A stretch of DNA of 64,000 bases from Pseudomonas frederiksbergensis (GTDB taxonomy: Bacteria; Pseudomonadota; Gammaproteobacteria; Pseudomonadales; Pseudomonadaceae), in assembly GCF_003732665.1 (NCBI RefSeq), contig NZ_MOBP01000021.1, positions 113,976-177,975 of the forward strand. Reading direction: 5' to 3'. The notes under the pieces were generated by a model that worked only from the letters and a program-made list of their open reading frames with translations, did not search any database and was not told where the DNA came from. Shown here one piece after another: positions 26,333 to 35,571 of this stretch. The position numbers and the translations under genes were made by a program. Numbering within the stretch: the stretch's first letter is position 1; each line of letters starts with the position of its first letter.

Positions 26333-27004
26333 TTAGTTGTTCGCCACCCGTGCCACATTGCCCGAGGTCACCAGCGCCTTCAGCGACGCATCGAACTGTT
26401 TCAGGGCATTCACCTGCAACTCGGTTTGTTGGTCAATCTGCGCCGCAATCTCCGGCGCGGCTTTACCGTGCACCCACACCGATGGCATTTGCTGTTCGCG
26501 GGCGCCTTCGGCCTGACCGATGTATTGCAGGTTCGCGTCGTAGAACTTGGCGAGGAAACGCGCTTCCACCTGATTGTTGCGCTTGCTCACGAGGCGGTTG
26601 TAGGTGTCGAGCATCACCACCACGTCGGGCTTGGCTTGCACCAGGGCGTCGAGGTTGTCGTAGACGGTGACCGAGGCGAATTGTTTCTGCAACGACCCCA
26701 TCAGCCAGTTGATCGCCAGGGTCGGATCGGAGCTTTTGATGAAGGCGTTGCTGATGCGCGGATCGAGGGCGGCATTCTTGCTGCCGTTGACCGCGACGGT
26801 GTGGTAGCTCTCAAGGTATTGCAGGGTGTTGACGGTGTTTTCGCTGTAAAGCACGCCCACCGATTGGGAATGTTGCAGGTTGGCGCTGCTGTCCCCCATC
26901 GGCAGGAAGTGGCAGGCCTGTGGGTCGGCGGCGAAGGCCGGGGTGGTGGCGGCGAAAGCGCCGGTCAGTACGGCGACAAGGGCGAAAGCAGTTGAAATTC
27001 TCAT
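26333..27004 (-). CDS. Secreted protein of unknown function
   Basis: A 223-residue protein with a clear signal peptide (MRISTAFALVAVLTGAFAA, cleavage near AFA-ADP). The mature part is polar with no membrane segment; the region KPDVVVMLDTYNRLVSKRNNQVEARFLAKFYDANLQYIGQ alternates strand and helix. I do not recognise a family. It is monocistronic. A periplasmic or outer-membrane-associated role is likely from the signal peptide alone. Confidence 0.7.
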   Translation of the reverse strand: MRISTAFALVAVLTGAFAATTPAFAADPQACHFLPMGDSSANLQHSQSVGVLYSENTVNTLQYLESYHTVAVNGSKNAALDPRISNAFIKSSDPTLAINWLMGSLQKQFASVTVYDNLDALVQAKPDVVVMLDTYNRLVSKRNNQVEARFLAKFYDANLQYIGQAEGAREQQMPSVWVHGKAAPEIAAQIDQQTELQVNALKQFDASLKALVTSGNVARVANN

Positions 27005-27152
27005 CGCGCAGGTTCCTTCAGAAGCGAGATCGGTATGACGCTATCCTCCTCCGATGCTGGAAAAACAGAACTCGCATTTTTTGATGATCACTATCGATTG
27101 AACGAATGGTCGACTGAGTCCAGGCACTCAAACAGCACTGACGCCGTCACCT

Positions 27153-27243
27153 TGTGGGAGCGAGCCTGCTCGCGAACGCGGATTAACATTCAATAAAGAT
27201 GTCGACTGACCCAATGCCTTCGCGAGCAAGCCCGCTCCCACAG
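27153..27243. repeat. REPIN (inverted REP pair)
   Basis: An inverted pair of REP arms between the unknown secreted protein gene and the end of nirD, where it may mark the 3' end of the nirBD transcript. Confidence 0.92.
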
Positions 27244-27253
27244 AATTTGCGCG

Positions 27254-27640
27254 CTAGCGGGTGATCGGCGTTCCGATTTCCACCACCCCGCCGTTCAAGC
27301 GCACCGGCCACACCCGCAAGCACTGCTGCGGATACTCCAGGCAACGCCCATCCTCCAGGCGAAAATGCTGTTTGTAGATCGGCGACGCCACCACCAGATC
27401 GCCCTTGATGCTTCCAATCAATCCACGGCCGATGACATTCGCCCCGGATTGCGGGTCGTGGTTGTCGATGGCAAACAGGGTCTGCCCCTCGGCGTCCGGC
27501 AGGTAGAACAGCGCTACTTGTGCGCCGTCGAGCCAGACGACCACGCCTGAGTTGCTGACCAAATCCTGTTGCGCGCAAACACTTTGCCAGGCTTCGGTAT
27601 TGTCCAGAACGGCAATCCGCTGGGTGTTGGATGGACTCAT
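27254..27640 (-). CDS. nirD: Assimilatory nitrite reductase small subunit
   Basis: A 128-residue Rieske-fold small subunit of NAD(P)H nitrite reductase. Typical segments are FAIDNHDPQSGANVIGRGLIG, VVASPIYKQHFRLEDGRCLE and WPVRLNGGVVEI. Like E. coli NirD it lacks the Cys/His ligands of a true Rieske cluster. The ATG overlaps the nirB stop (TGATG), indicating translational coupling. Confidence 0.95.
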   Translation of the reverse strand: MSPSNTQRIAVLDNTEAWQSVCAQQDLVSNSGVVVWLDGAQVALFYLPDAEGQTLFAIDNHDPQSGANVIGRGLIGSIKGDLVVASPIYKQHFRLEDGRCLEYPQQCLRVWPVRLNGGVVEIGTPITR

Positions 27641-30201
27641 CAGGCAATCTCCTCGGTGACCGGGATCAGGTTGAGTTCGGCGGCCATGATCGGACGCCGC
27701 TGGCCGCGTTCCTGGACGAAATGGATGTCCGGGTCCGGGCGTTTGTCGTTGACGAAGGTGCGGAAGCGCTTGAGTTTTTCCGGGTCCTTGAGGGCGTTGG
27801 CCCATTCACACTCATAGCGATCGACCACCAGTTGCATCTGCGCTTCGAGTTCGGCGCCGAGGCCGAGGCTGTCGTCGATGATCACCGCTTTGAGGAACTC
27901 CAGACCGCCCTCCAGGCTTTCGCGCCACACCGAGGTGCGCTGCAATTTGTCGGCGGTGCGGATGTAGAACATCAGGAAGCGGTCGATGTAGCGGATCAGG
28001 GTTTCGTCATCGAGGTCGGTGGCGAACAGTTCGGCGTGGCGCGGACGCATGCCGCCATTGCCGGAGATGTAGAGGTTCCAGCCCTTCTCGGTGGCGATTA
28101 CGCCGACGTCCTTGCTCTGCGCCTCGGCGCATTCGCGGGTGCAGCCGGACACGGCGAATTTAAGTTTGTGCGGCGAGCGCAGGCCTTTGTAGCGGTCCTC
28201 GATCAGCAGGGCCATTTTCACGCTGTCCTGCACGCCATAACGGCACCAGGTGCTGCCGACGCAAGACTTCACCGTGCGCGTGGATTTGCCGTAAGCGTGG
28301 CCGGTTTCGAATCCGGCTTCGATCAGTTCGCTCCAGATGTCCGGTAGTTCGTGCAACTGCGCGCCGAACAGGTCGATGCGCTGGCCGCCGGTGATTTTGG
28401 TGTAGAGCTCGTATTTCTTCGCCACCACGCCAATTGCGATCAGCTTGTCAGCGGTGATCTCGCCACCGGGAATGCGCGGCACCACGGAATAGGTGCCGTT
28501 TTTCTGCATGTTGGCCATGAAGGTGTCGTTGGTGTCCTGCAACGGCACCAGCGAGGCGTCCATAATCGGCTGGTTCCAGCACGAGGCGAGGATCGAGCCC
28601 ACCGCCGGTTTGCACACGTCGCAACCGGTGTGGCCGCGTCCGTGTCTGGCCAGCAATTCTTCGAAGGTGACCACCCCTTCCACCCGCACCAGCGCATAGA
28701 GTTCCTGGCGGGTATAGGCGAAGTGTTCGCACAGGCTTTTGTCGACACTGACGCCACGGGCGATCAACTCATGTTCGAAAACCTGCTTGAGCAACCCGGC
28801 GCAACCACCGCAACCGGTGCAGGCCTTGGTTTGGGATTTGAGCAGGCCGAGGTCGGTGCAGCCGCCGTCGATGGCCGAGCAGATCGCGCCTTTGGTGACG
28901 TTGTGGCACGAGCACAGGGTAGCGGTTTCGGGTAATGCGCCGGGGCCGAGGGTCGGTGCGCCTTCTGTGGTTGGCAGGATCAGGCTGGCCGGTTCCGCCG
29001 GCAAGGCAATTGCGTTCTGCATGTATTGCAACAGCGTGTCGTAATAGCTGTTGTCGCCGACCAGCACCGCCCCCAAGACGTACTTGCCGCTGGCGTCCAC
29101 CACCAGACGCCGGTAGCTGGCGGTCGCTTCGTCGATGAATTGGTAGCTGCGGGCGCCCGGCGTCTGGCCGTGGGCGTCGCCGATGGAGCCGACATCGACA
29201 CCGAGTAATTTGAGCTTGGTCGACATGTCCGCGCCCATAAATGGCTCAGCGTCTTGTTGGCACAACTGCGCCGCGACATTTCGGGCCATCTGGTAGCCCG
29301 GCGCGACCAGGCCAAACACGCTGCCGTTCCACGCCGCGCACTCGCCGATGGCGTAGATGTTCGGGTCGTCGGTCAGGCATTGGTCGTTGATCACCACGCC
29401 GCCACGGGGACCAATGTCCAGGGCACATTGGCGCGCCAGCGAGTCCTGGGCGCGGATACCGGCGGAGAACACGATCAAGTCGGTTTCGAGAAACTCATCG
29501 TTGGCGAAATTCATCCGGTAGCGGTAATCCTGCCCCACGCTGATCGACTGCGTAGCCCGGGACAGGTGCACGCCAACGCCCAGGCGTTCAATTTGCGTCT
29601 TCAGCGCCAGGCCACCGAAGTCGTCCAGTTGCACTGGCATCAGCCGTGGGGCGAACTCGACGACATGCGCTTCCAGGCCCAGGCTTTTCAGGGCGTTGGC
29701 CGCTTCCAGACCGAGCAAGCCCCCGCCCACCACCACGCCGCGCCGGGCATTCCCCGCCGCTGCACGAATGGCATCAAGGTCTTCCAGCGTGCGATACACC
29801 AGCCGCGAATCACCCTCGGCGCCTTCAATCGGCGGCACAAACGGATAAGAGCCGGTGGCCAAGACCAATTTGTCATAGGCAACGCAACCTTGGGCCGTAA
29901 TGACTTCGCGTCGAACACGGTCGATTTCCAGCACCGGCACGCCCAAGTGCAACGTGACGCCGGGCGTCTGGTACAGCGATGCCTCGGACAGCGCCAACGA
30001 CTCGGCATCGCGGCCGGTGAAGTACTCGGACAAATGCACGCGGTCGTAGGCACGCATCGGCTCTTCGCTGAAGACATGCAGGCGATAGTGGTTCAGCGCC
30101 CCGCGCTCGATCAGTTGTTCAACGCAATGGTGTCCGACCATGCCATTGCCGATCACGATCAGGGTTGGCAGGTGGTTCAACGCGGCAACTTTGGAGTTCA
30201 T
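27640..30201 (-). CDS. nirB: Assimilatory nitrite reductase large subunit
   Basis: An 853-residue enzyme reducing nitrite to ammonium with NAD(P)H. The N-terminal FAD/NAD domain (LIVIGNGMVGHHC, residues 10-300) is followed by a BFD-like [2Fe-2S] domain with Cys pairs in CSCHN and CTGCGGC (about 428-465). The C-terminal sulfite/nitrite reductase domains have siroheme-4Fe4S ligands in STWCRYG and CTRECAE (about 645-690). The start at MNSKVA follows GAAGGG. The leader carries a sigma-54-like promoter and a terminator. Confidence 0.96.
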   Translation of the reverse strand: MNSKVAALNHLPTLIVIGNGMVGHHCVEQLIERGALNHYRLHVFSEEPMRAYDRVHLSEYFTGRDAESLALSEASLYQTPGVTLHLGVPVLEIDRVRREVITAQGCVAYDKLVLATGSYPFVPPIEGAEGDSRLVYRTLEDLDAIRAAAGNARRGVVVGGGLLGLEAANALKSLGLEAHVVEFAPRLMPVQLDDFGGLALKTQIERLGVGVHLSRATQSISVGQDYRYRMNFANDEFLETDLIVFSAGIRAQDSLARQCALDIGPRGGVVINDQCLTDDPNIYAIGECAAWNGSVFGLVAPGYQMARNVAAQLCQQDAEPFMGADMSTKLKLLGVDVGSIGDAHGQTPGARSYQFIDEATASYRRLVVDASGKYVLGAVLVGDNSYYDTLLQYMQNAIALPAEPASLILPTTEGAPTLGPGALPETATLCSCHNVTKGAICSAIDGGCTDLGLLKSQTKACTGCGGCAGLLKQVFEHELIARGVSVDKSLCEHFAYTRQELYALVRVEGVVTFEELLARHGRGHTGCDVCKPAVGSILASCWNQPIMDASLVPLQDTNDTFMANMQKNGTYSVVPRIPGGEITADKLIAIGVVAKKYELYTKITGGQRIDLFGAQLHELPDIWSELIEAGFETGHAYGKSTRTVKSCVGSTWCRYGVQDSVKMALLIEDRYKGLRSPHKLKFAVSGCTRECAEAQSKDVGVIATEKGWNLYISGNGGMRPRHAELFATDLDDETLIRYIDRFLMFYIRTADKLQRTSVWRESLEGGLEFLKAVIIDDSLGLGAELEAQMQLVVDRYECEWANALKDPEKLKRFRTFVNDKRPDPDIHFVQERGQRRPIMAAELNLIPVTEEIA

Positions 30202-30241
30202 AAAAAGCACCCTTCGCACGGCCAATCACGGTTCAAAAAGC

Positions 30242-30279
30242 AAAAAAAAACGCCTGAAACCTTACGGTTCCAGGCGTCT
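30242..30279 (-). terminator. Intrinsic terminator in the nirBD leader
   Basis: On the minus strand, ACGCCTGGAACC pairs with GGTTTCAGGCGT around a GTAA loop and is followed by nine T. It lies between the sigma-54-like promoter and the nirB ATG, so transcripts must read through it. This is the arrangement of NasT/ANTAR-controlled attenuators of nitrate assimilation operons. A CCAGG at 30306-30310 could pair with CCTGG of the 5' arm (30270-30274) as an antiterminator. Confidence 0.85.
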
Positions 30280-30385
30280 TTGCCTGTTCTTTTGCGGTGT
30301 TGAAACCTGGCGTCTGTGCCGGGTTCACCGATGTCGCCCACCTTGTTCGATCATCGTTGACCGGGATGGGGTTTGAGCAAGGGCT

Positions 30386-30402
30386 TGCAGCGTTTGTGCC
30401 AA
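30386..30402 (-). promoter_or_regulatory. Sigma-54-type promoter of nirBD
   Basis: The minus strand reads TTGGCACAAACGCTGCA, matching TGGCAC-N5-TTGCA with one mismatch (CTGC). The GG and GC dinucleotides have the required spacing. The predicted start is near 30374, giving a leader of about 170 nt containing the terminator at 30242-30279. Confidence 0.75.
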
Positions 30403-30475
30403 TCATCAGAAGCCACGGGCTACGGCGTTCGAGGACTGTTAACCGGTTTCAAAACGTTGAGCGTGCGCCTCCGAC

Positions 30476-30502
30476 TGGTGCACGGCGCCATATAAAAGTG
30501 CA
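30476..30502. promoter_or_regulatory. Possible NtrC-binding region between the divergent promoters
   Basis: TGGTGCA at 30476-30482 and GTGCA at 30498-30502 resemble half-sites of the NtrC consensus (TGCACC...GGTGCA). They lie roughly 80-110 bp upstream of each sigma-54-like promoter, a suitable enhancer position. The spacing between half-sites is not canonical. Confidence 0.4.
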
Positions 30503-30580
30503 TCCAATGCGCAGTTCCCGTCGCCCTGGGTCCGGGCAATTCCCGCTGATTATCAGCCGCGCAGGACCGAACAAGACTTC

Positions 30581-30596
30581 TGGCGCGTGACTTGCT
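30581..30596 (+). promoter_or_regulatory. Sigma-54-type promoter of the nitrate reductase gene
   Basis: TGGCGCGTGACTTGCT matches TGGCAC-N5-TTGCW with one mismatch. The predicted start is near 30607, producing a leader of about 110 nt with its own terminator hairpin before the ATG at 30717. Confidence 0.75.
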
Positions 30597-30644
30597 AGTA
30601 CCCCAATCAAAGCAGTCAACGCTGATTGCACACCTACGACGAAG

Positions 30645-30694
30645 GCGCCGTGTCACTCCCGTTTTTTAACGGTGGGTTGCATGGCGCTTTTTTT
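30645..30694 (+). terminator. Intrinsic terminator in the nitrate reductase leader
   Basis: GCGCCGTG (30645-30652) pairs with CATGGCGC (30680-30687), with an inner stem ACTCCCGTT / AACGGTGGGT, and is followed by seven T. It lies 22 bp before the start codon. The mirror arrangement to the nirBD leader suggests both are attenuators. Confidence 0.8.
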
Positions 30695-30716
30695 GTTTGC
30701 GGATCAAGGGGCGAGG

Positions 30717-33700
30717 ATGACAAACACCAGCGTACGCAGCGTCTGTCCCTATTGTGGGGTGGGTTGCGGCATCGTCATGCAGGTCGCGGACAACCGGGTG
30801 ATCAAGGTCACCGGGGACAAGACCCATCCGAGCAATTTCGGCCGGCTCTGCACCAAAGGCACCACCTGCGGCCAGGCCATCGCCGATTCAGGACGGATGG
30901 AAAACGCCTTCCTGCGCCAGGAGCGCCAGCGCGACCCGGTGCGAATCGGCATGGACCAGGCGATCAGCGAGACCGCCAGCCAACTGCGCAAAATCCTCGA
31001 TCAGCACGGCCCGGATGCCTTGGCGTTCTATGTGTCCGGGCAGATGTCGCTGGAGGCTCAGTACCTGATCAACAAGTTGGCCAAGGGCTTTGTGCGCACC
31101 AACAACATCGAATCCAACTCGCGCCTGTGCATGGCCAGCGCCAGCAGTGGTTACAAGCTGTCCCTGGGTTCGGACGGGCCACCGGGCTCCTATGAGGATT
31201 TTGACCGCGCCGATTTATTCTTCGTGATTGGCGCGAACATGGCCGACTGTCACCCGATTCTGTTCCTGCGCATGATGGATCGGGTCAAGGCCGGGGCGAA
31301 GCTGATCGTGGTCGATCCCCGGCGCAGTGCCACGGCGGACAAGGCCGGTTTGTTCCTGCCCATCAAACCCGGCACCGACCTGGCCCTGCTCAATGGGCTG
31401 CTGCACCTGCTGGTGAAAAACGGCCACACCGACCCGGACTTTATCGCCGGGTTTACCGAAGGTTGGGACGTCATGCCGGGGTTTCTCGACGACTATTCAC
31501 CGGCGATCGTCGCCGCAATCACCGGGCTTCCCGAGGCGGATATTCGTCAGGCTGCGCGCTGGATCGGCGAGGCCGCCGAGTGGATGAGTTGCTGGACCAT
31601 GGGCCTGAATCAAAGCACCCACGGCACCTGGAACACTAACGCCTTGTGCAACCTGCACCTGGCCACCGGGGCCATTTGCCGGCCCGGCAGCGGACCGTTT
31701 TCCCTGACCGGGCAACCGAATGCCATGGGCGGGCGCGAAATGGGCTACATGGGGCCGGGCCTGCCGGGGCAGCGTTCGGTGCTGGTCGAAGAGGACCGGC
31801 AATTTATCGAGAACTTGTGGGGCATCCCCCACGACAGCCTGCCGCGCAACGTCGGCGGGGGCACCGTGGCGATGTTCGAGCAAATGCGCACCGGGCAGAT
31901 AAAAGCCTGCTGGATCATCTGCACCAACCCGGTCGCCTCGGCCCCCAACCGTCAGAGCGTGATCGAAGCCCTGCAGGCCGCCGAACTGATCATCACCCAG
32001 GACGCGTACCTCGACACCGAGACCAACCGCTACGCCGACATCCTCCTGCCCGGCGCGCTGTGGGCCGAGGCCGAGGGGGTGATGATCAACTCCGAGCGCA
32101 ACCTGACGCTGATGGAAAAAGCCGTGGAACCGCCCGGCGAAACCCTGCCCGACTGGCAGATCATCGCGCGGGTTGCGTGTGAAATGGGCTTCGCTGACGC
32201 GTTCACCTATGCCTCGGCATCCGAGGTGTTTGAAGAGATCAAAGGTGCGTGGAATCCCAGGACTGGTTATGACATTCGCGGCGCCAGTTATTCGCGGCTG
32301 CGGGAACAGCCGCTGCAATGGCCCTGTGCGTCAAACGAGGCATTGGATCGCAATCCGATTCGCTATCTGAACAACGGCGTCAGCCAGGATTTAAAGGTTG
32401 AAACCGATGGCAGCCGCCCCGCCATCGTCTTCCCTACCGAGCGCGGCAAGGGGATTTTCCTCCCGCGCCCACACCTGCCGCCGGCGGAAATGCCCAATGA
32501 GGATTTCCCCTTTGTGCTCAATACCGGCCGCTTGCAACACCAGTGGCACACCCTGACCAAGACCGGCAAAGTCGCGACGCTGAACACATTGAATCCGCGG
32601 CCGTTCGTTGAGATTCATCCGCAAGATGCCGCCCGCTTCGGCATCCAGGACAAGGATCAGGTCGAGGTACGTTCGCTGCGTGGCCGTGCGGTGCTACCCG
32701 CCGTGGTGACCGACCGGGTGCGCGAGGGCAACTGTTTTGCGCCCTTCCACTGGAACGATGTGTTTGGCGAGAACCTGGCAATCAACGCCGTGACCCATGA
32801 TGCAGTTGACCCGATTTCGTTGCAGCCTGAGTTCAAGTTCTGTGCCGTCGCCCTGCAACGGGTCGAGTTGATCGAGCACCGGTTTTTGCCATTGGCCGCC
32901 CCTGTTGTCACTGCCCCTGAATCGGTGGCTGACGTCACTGTGTTGTGGGCCTCGCAAACCGGGAATGCAGAAGCGCTGGCCGAGCAATTTTGTTCACGAT
33001 TGCGCGACGGCGGGATCAGTGTAGAGCTGAGTTCGATGGCGGATTTTGCGCCGGGCAGACTGGCGAAAACGCAGACTCTGGCGTTGATCAGCAGCACCTT
33101 CGGCGACGGCGATCCACCGGACAACGGCCAGGGTTTCTGGCACGCCCTGAGCACCGCCGACACTCGACTGGAGTCCTTGCGCTTTGCGGTGCTGGCGTTG
33201 GGGGATTCGAATTACGACCAGTTCTGTCGGCACGGCAAGCAGCTCGATCAGCGCTTTCAGGAACTGGGCGCGATGCGGCTGCTGGAACGGGTCGATTGCG
33301 ATACGGAATTTGAAGAACCCGCACAGAAGTGGATGGCGCAACTGCAGCAAACCCTGGACCCGACCCGATCGGTGGCGCCCATCGTGACCGCCACTGCATC
33401 GAGCAAAGACAAAACCTATCCGTCACGGCTGCTGACCAACCGCCACCTCAATCACCGCAGCACGCACAAGGAAACCCGCATGTTTGCCCTGGGCCTGGCG
33501 GACTCCGAATTGAGCTACGAAGCAGGCGATGCCTTGGGCGTGTGGCCGCGCAACTGTCCGGAACTGGTCGCTGAACTGCTCGACCTGACGCGCCTGCACG
33601 CCGACACGACGGTAAACGTTGCCAGACTCGGTGAAGTCCCGCTGCACCAGGCACTCACCGAACACTATGAAATCGCCCGCCCTACCCCCGACACCCTGGC

Positions 33701-34502
33701 GTTCATCGCCGAACGCAGCCGCGCCCCCGCGCTGAAACAACTGCTGGGCAGCGAGCGCAAGGCCGAATTGAAAGACTGGTTATGGGGCCGGCAACTGGCG
33801 GATGTACTGCACGCGTTCCCGATCGACTGCGCAGCGGATGAGTTGCTCGGCACACTCAAACGCCTGCAACCACGGCTGTATTCCATTTCATCGAGCGCCA
33901 AGGCGCATCCACGGGAAGTTCATCTCACCGTGGCCGCCGTGCGCTACGGCAAGCGCAAGGGTGTGTCCTCGACTTTCCTCGCCGACCGCGTGGCGGATGG
34001 CGACGTTCCGGTGTTCGTCCAGCCGTCGAAGCACTTTCGCACGCCCGCCGATGGCGACGTGCCGATGATCATGATCGGCCCCGGCACAGGGGTGGCGCCC
34101 TTCCGCGCCTTCCTGCAAGAACGTCGGGCGCGGGGCGACCAGGGCCGCAACTGGTTGTTCTTCGGCGAACAGCACGCGGCGACGGATTTCTACTATCGGG
34201 AGGAACTGGAAGGGATGCAGCACGATCGCTTGCTGACGCAACTGAGCCTGGCCTTTTCTCGCGACCAGTCGCAGAAGATCTATGTGCAGGATCGCATCCG
34301 CGAACAAGGCGCCGAGTTGTGGCGCTGGCTACAGGACGGTGCGCAGGTCTACATCTGCGGGGATGCCAGTCGCATGGCCAAAGATGTCGACCAGGCGTTG
34401 CGCGAGGTGGCGCAACAACACGGTGGGCTCAGCCAGGACGGCGCTGTTGCTTACTGGCGGCAACTGAGCGAGCAGAAACGTTACTTGCGGGATGTGTATT
34501 GA
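30717..34502 (+). CDS. Assimilatory nitrate reductase fused to a CysJ-like flavoprotein
   Basis: A 1261-residue fusion. Residues about 1-700 are a molybdopterin nitrate reductase: 4Fe4S ligands CPYCGVGC and LCTKGTTCG, the Moco-binding body and the C-terminal molydopterin domain (LNTGRLQHQWHTLTKTGK). From about 737 a flavodoxin domain starts (VTVLWASQTGNAEALAEQF), then an FAD domain from about 900 with RLYSISSS near 1050, and an NADPH-binding end with IGPGTGVAPFRAF near 1116. The flavoprotein half could deliver NADPH electrons in one chain, replacing a separate reductase subunit. The start is MTNTSV, with GAGG 2 nt away. The upstream leader is attenuator-like. Confidence 0.94.
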   Translation: MTNTSVRSVCPYCGVGCGIVMQVADNRVIKVTGDKTHPSNFGRLCTKGTTCGQAIADSGRMENAFLRQERQRDPVRIGMDQAISETASQLRKILDQHGPDALAFYVSGQMSLEAQYLINKLAKGFVRTNNIESNSRLCMASASSGYKLSLGSDGPPGSYEDFDRADLFFVIGANMADCHPILFLRMMDRVKAGAKLIVVDPRRSATADKAGLFLPIKPGTDLALLNGLLHLLVKNGHTDPDFIAGFTEGWDVMPGFLDDYSPAIVAAITGLPEADIRQAARWIGEAAEWMSCWTMGLNQSTHGTWNTNALCNLHLATGAICRPGSGPFSLTGQPNAMGGREMGYMGPGLPGQRSVLVEEDRQFIENLWGIPHDSLPRNVGGGTVAMFEQMRTGQIKACWIICTNPVASAPNRQSVIEALQAAELIITQDAYLDTETNRYADILLPGALWAEAEGVMINSERNLTLMEKAVEPPGETLPDWQIIARVACEMGFADAFTYASASEVFEEIKGAWNPRTGYDIRGASYSRLREQPLQWPCASNEALDRNPIRYLNNGVSQDLKVETDGSRPAIVFPTERGKGIFLPRPHLPPAEMPNEDFPFVLNTGRLQHQWHTLTKTGKVATLNTLNPRPFVEIHPQDAARFGIQDKDQVEVRSLRGRAVLPAVVTDRVREGNCFAPFHWNDVFGENLAINAVTHDAVDPISLQPEFKFCAVALQRVELIEHRFLPLAAPVVTAPESVADVTVLWASQTGNAEALAEQFCSRLRDGGISVELSSMADFAPGRLAKTQTLALISSTFGDGDPPDNGQGFWHALSTADTRLESLRFAVLALGDSNYDQFCRHGKQLDQRFQELGAMRLLERVDCDTEFEEPAQKWMAQLQQTLDPTRSVAPIVTATASSKDKTYPSRLLTNRHLNHRSTHKETRMFALGLADSELSYEAGDALGVWPRNCPELVAELLDLTRLHADTTVNVARLGEVPLHQALTEHYEIARPTPDTLAFIAERSRAPALKQLLGSERKAELKDWLWGRQLADVLHAFPIDCAADELLGTLKRLQPRLYSISSSAKAHPREVHLTVAAVRYGKRKGVSSTFLADRVADGDVPVFVQPSKHFRTPADGDVPMIMIGPGTGVAPFRAFLQERRARGDQGRNWLFFGEQHAATDFYYREELEGMQHDRLLTQLSLAFSRDQSQKIYVQDRIREQGAELWRWLQDGAQVYICGDASRMAKDVDQALREVAQQHGGLSQDGAVAYWRQLSEQKRYLRDVY

Positions 34503-34578
34503 TAGCCGTGCCGCCGGCAAGCCTCGCGCCTGCAAGGGATCTGCGGCACGCAAAAAATCATCGACCAACACCAACCCC

Positions 34579-35078
34579 TGTAGGAGCAAGGCTTGCCCGC
34601 GAAGAGGCCGGCACAGCCAACATCAATGTCGCCTGACACACCGCCTTCGCGAGCAAGCCTCGCTCCTACGGGGGATCAGCGGCGGGCACGAAATCATCGA
34701 TCAACACTAATTCCTGTAGGAGCAAGGCTTGCCCGCGAAGAGGCCGGCACAGCCAGCATCAATGTCGCCTGACACTCCGCCTTCGCGGGCAAGCCTCGCT
34801 CCTACAAGGGATTTGCGGTGGGTACAAAGTCATCGAGCAACACCGAACCCTGTAGGAGCGAGGCTTGCCCGCGAAGAGGCCCGCACGTCCAGCATCGATG
34901 TAGGCAGGCACTCCGCCTTCGCGGGCAAGCCTCGCTCCTACAAGGGATCAGCGGCGGGCACAACATCATCGACCAACACTAATTCCTGTGGGAGCGGGCT
35001 TGCCCGCGAAGAGGCTGGCACAGCCAACATCGATGTCGCCTGACACTCCGCCTTCGCGGGCGAGCCCGCTCCCACAAG
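34579..35078. repeat. Four-copy tandem REPIN array, 136-bp period
   Basis: Left arms start near 34579, 34715, 34851 and 34987, each 136 bp apart. The first three use the TGTAGGAGC variant and the last the TGTGGGAGCGGG variant. Linkers resemble each other (CACGAAATCATCGA, CAACACTAATTC). It fills the 614-bp gap after the nitrate reductase gene; no gene is seen there. Confidence 0.94.
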
Positions 35079-35117
35079 GGATCAGCGGCGTGCACGAAAT
35101 CATCGACCGGAGCTGAT

Positions 35118-35540
35118 TTATGACCGGAGAACGCCAATCGCCCGCCGATACTTCTCAACCCGTTCCAAGTCTTCCCATGACGGCTGGGCAATTCGCGACA
35201 GGTCGCTGTTTTCTTCCAGGTCCGCCAGTTTGACTACCCGCCCGATCGGGTTCAGTGCCGCGCGTTCGACGAATGCTTCATAGGATTCGCCCGGCACTTT
35301 GGTCACCGATTCAATCGCCTCCAGCACGGCTTCGCTGAAGCCTTCCTGGCGCAGGGATTCGAGGCTGATGCCGGTGTCTTCGACCACGTCGTGCAGCACG
35401 GCGACGATCCGTTGTTCCAGAGTGGTCACCCGCAGCATGACTTTCAGCGGATGCAGGATGTAAGGCGCGCCGCCCTTGTCGACCTGCCCCTCGTGGGCGG
35501 CTGCGGCGATTGCAATGGCACGTTCCAGTGTCTGGCTCAT
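35118..35540 (-). CDS. HD-domain protein resembling small alarmone hydrolases
   Basis: A 140-residue single-domain protein like the hydrolase half of RelA/SpoT and MESH1. Motifs: AHEGQVDKGGAPYILHPLKV, then LHDVVEDTGIS (HD-x-x-ED), then VVKLADLEENSD where RSH hydrolases have KLADRxxN. This suggests Mn-dependent (p)ppGpp or related nucleotide hydrolysis. AAGGAG lies 7 nt before the ATG. It is 31 bp downstream of the diguanylate cyclase gene on the same strand, so probably cotranscribed. Confidence 0.82.
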   Translation of the reverse strand: MSQTLERAIAIAAAAHEGQVDKGGAPYILHPLKVMLRVTTLEQRIVAVLHDVVEDTGISLESLRQEGFSEAVLEAIESVTKVPGESYEAFVERAALNPIGRVVKLADLEENSDLSRIAQPSWEDLERVEKYRRAIGVLRS

Positions 35541-35571
35541 CTTGGTTCTCCTTGGATTCGACGCCGATAGC

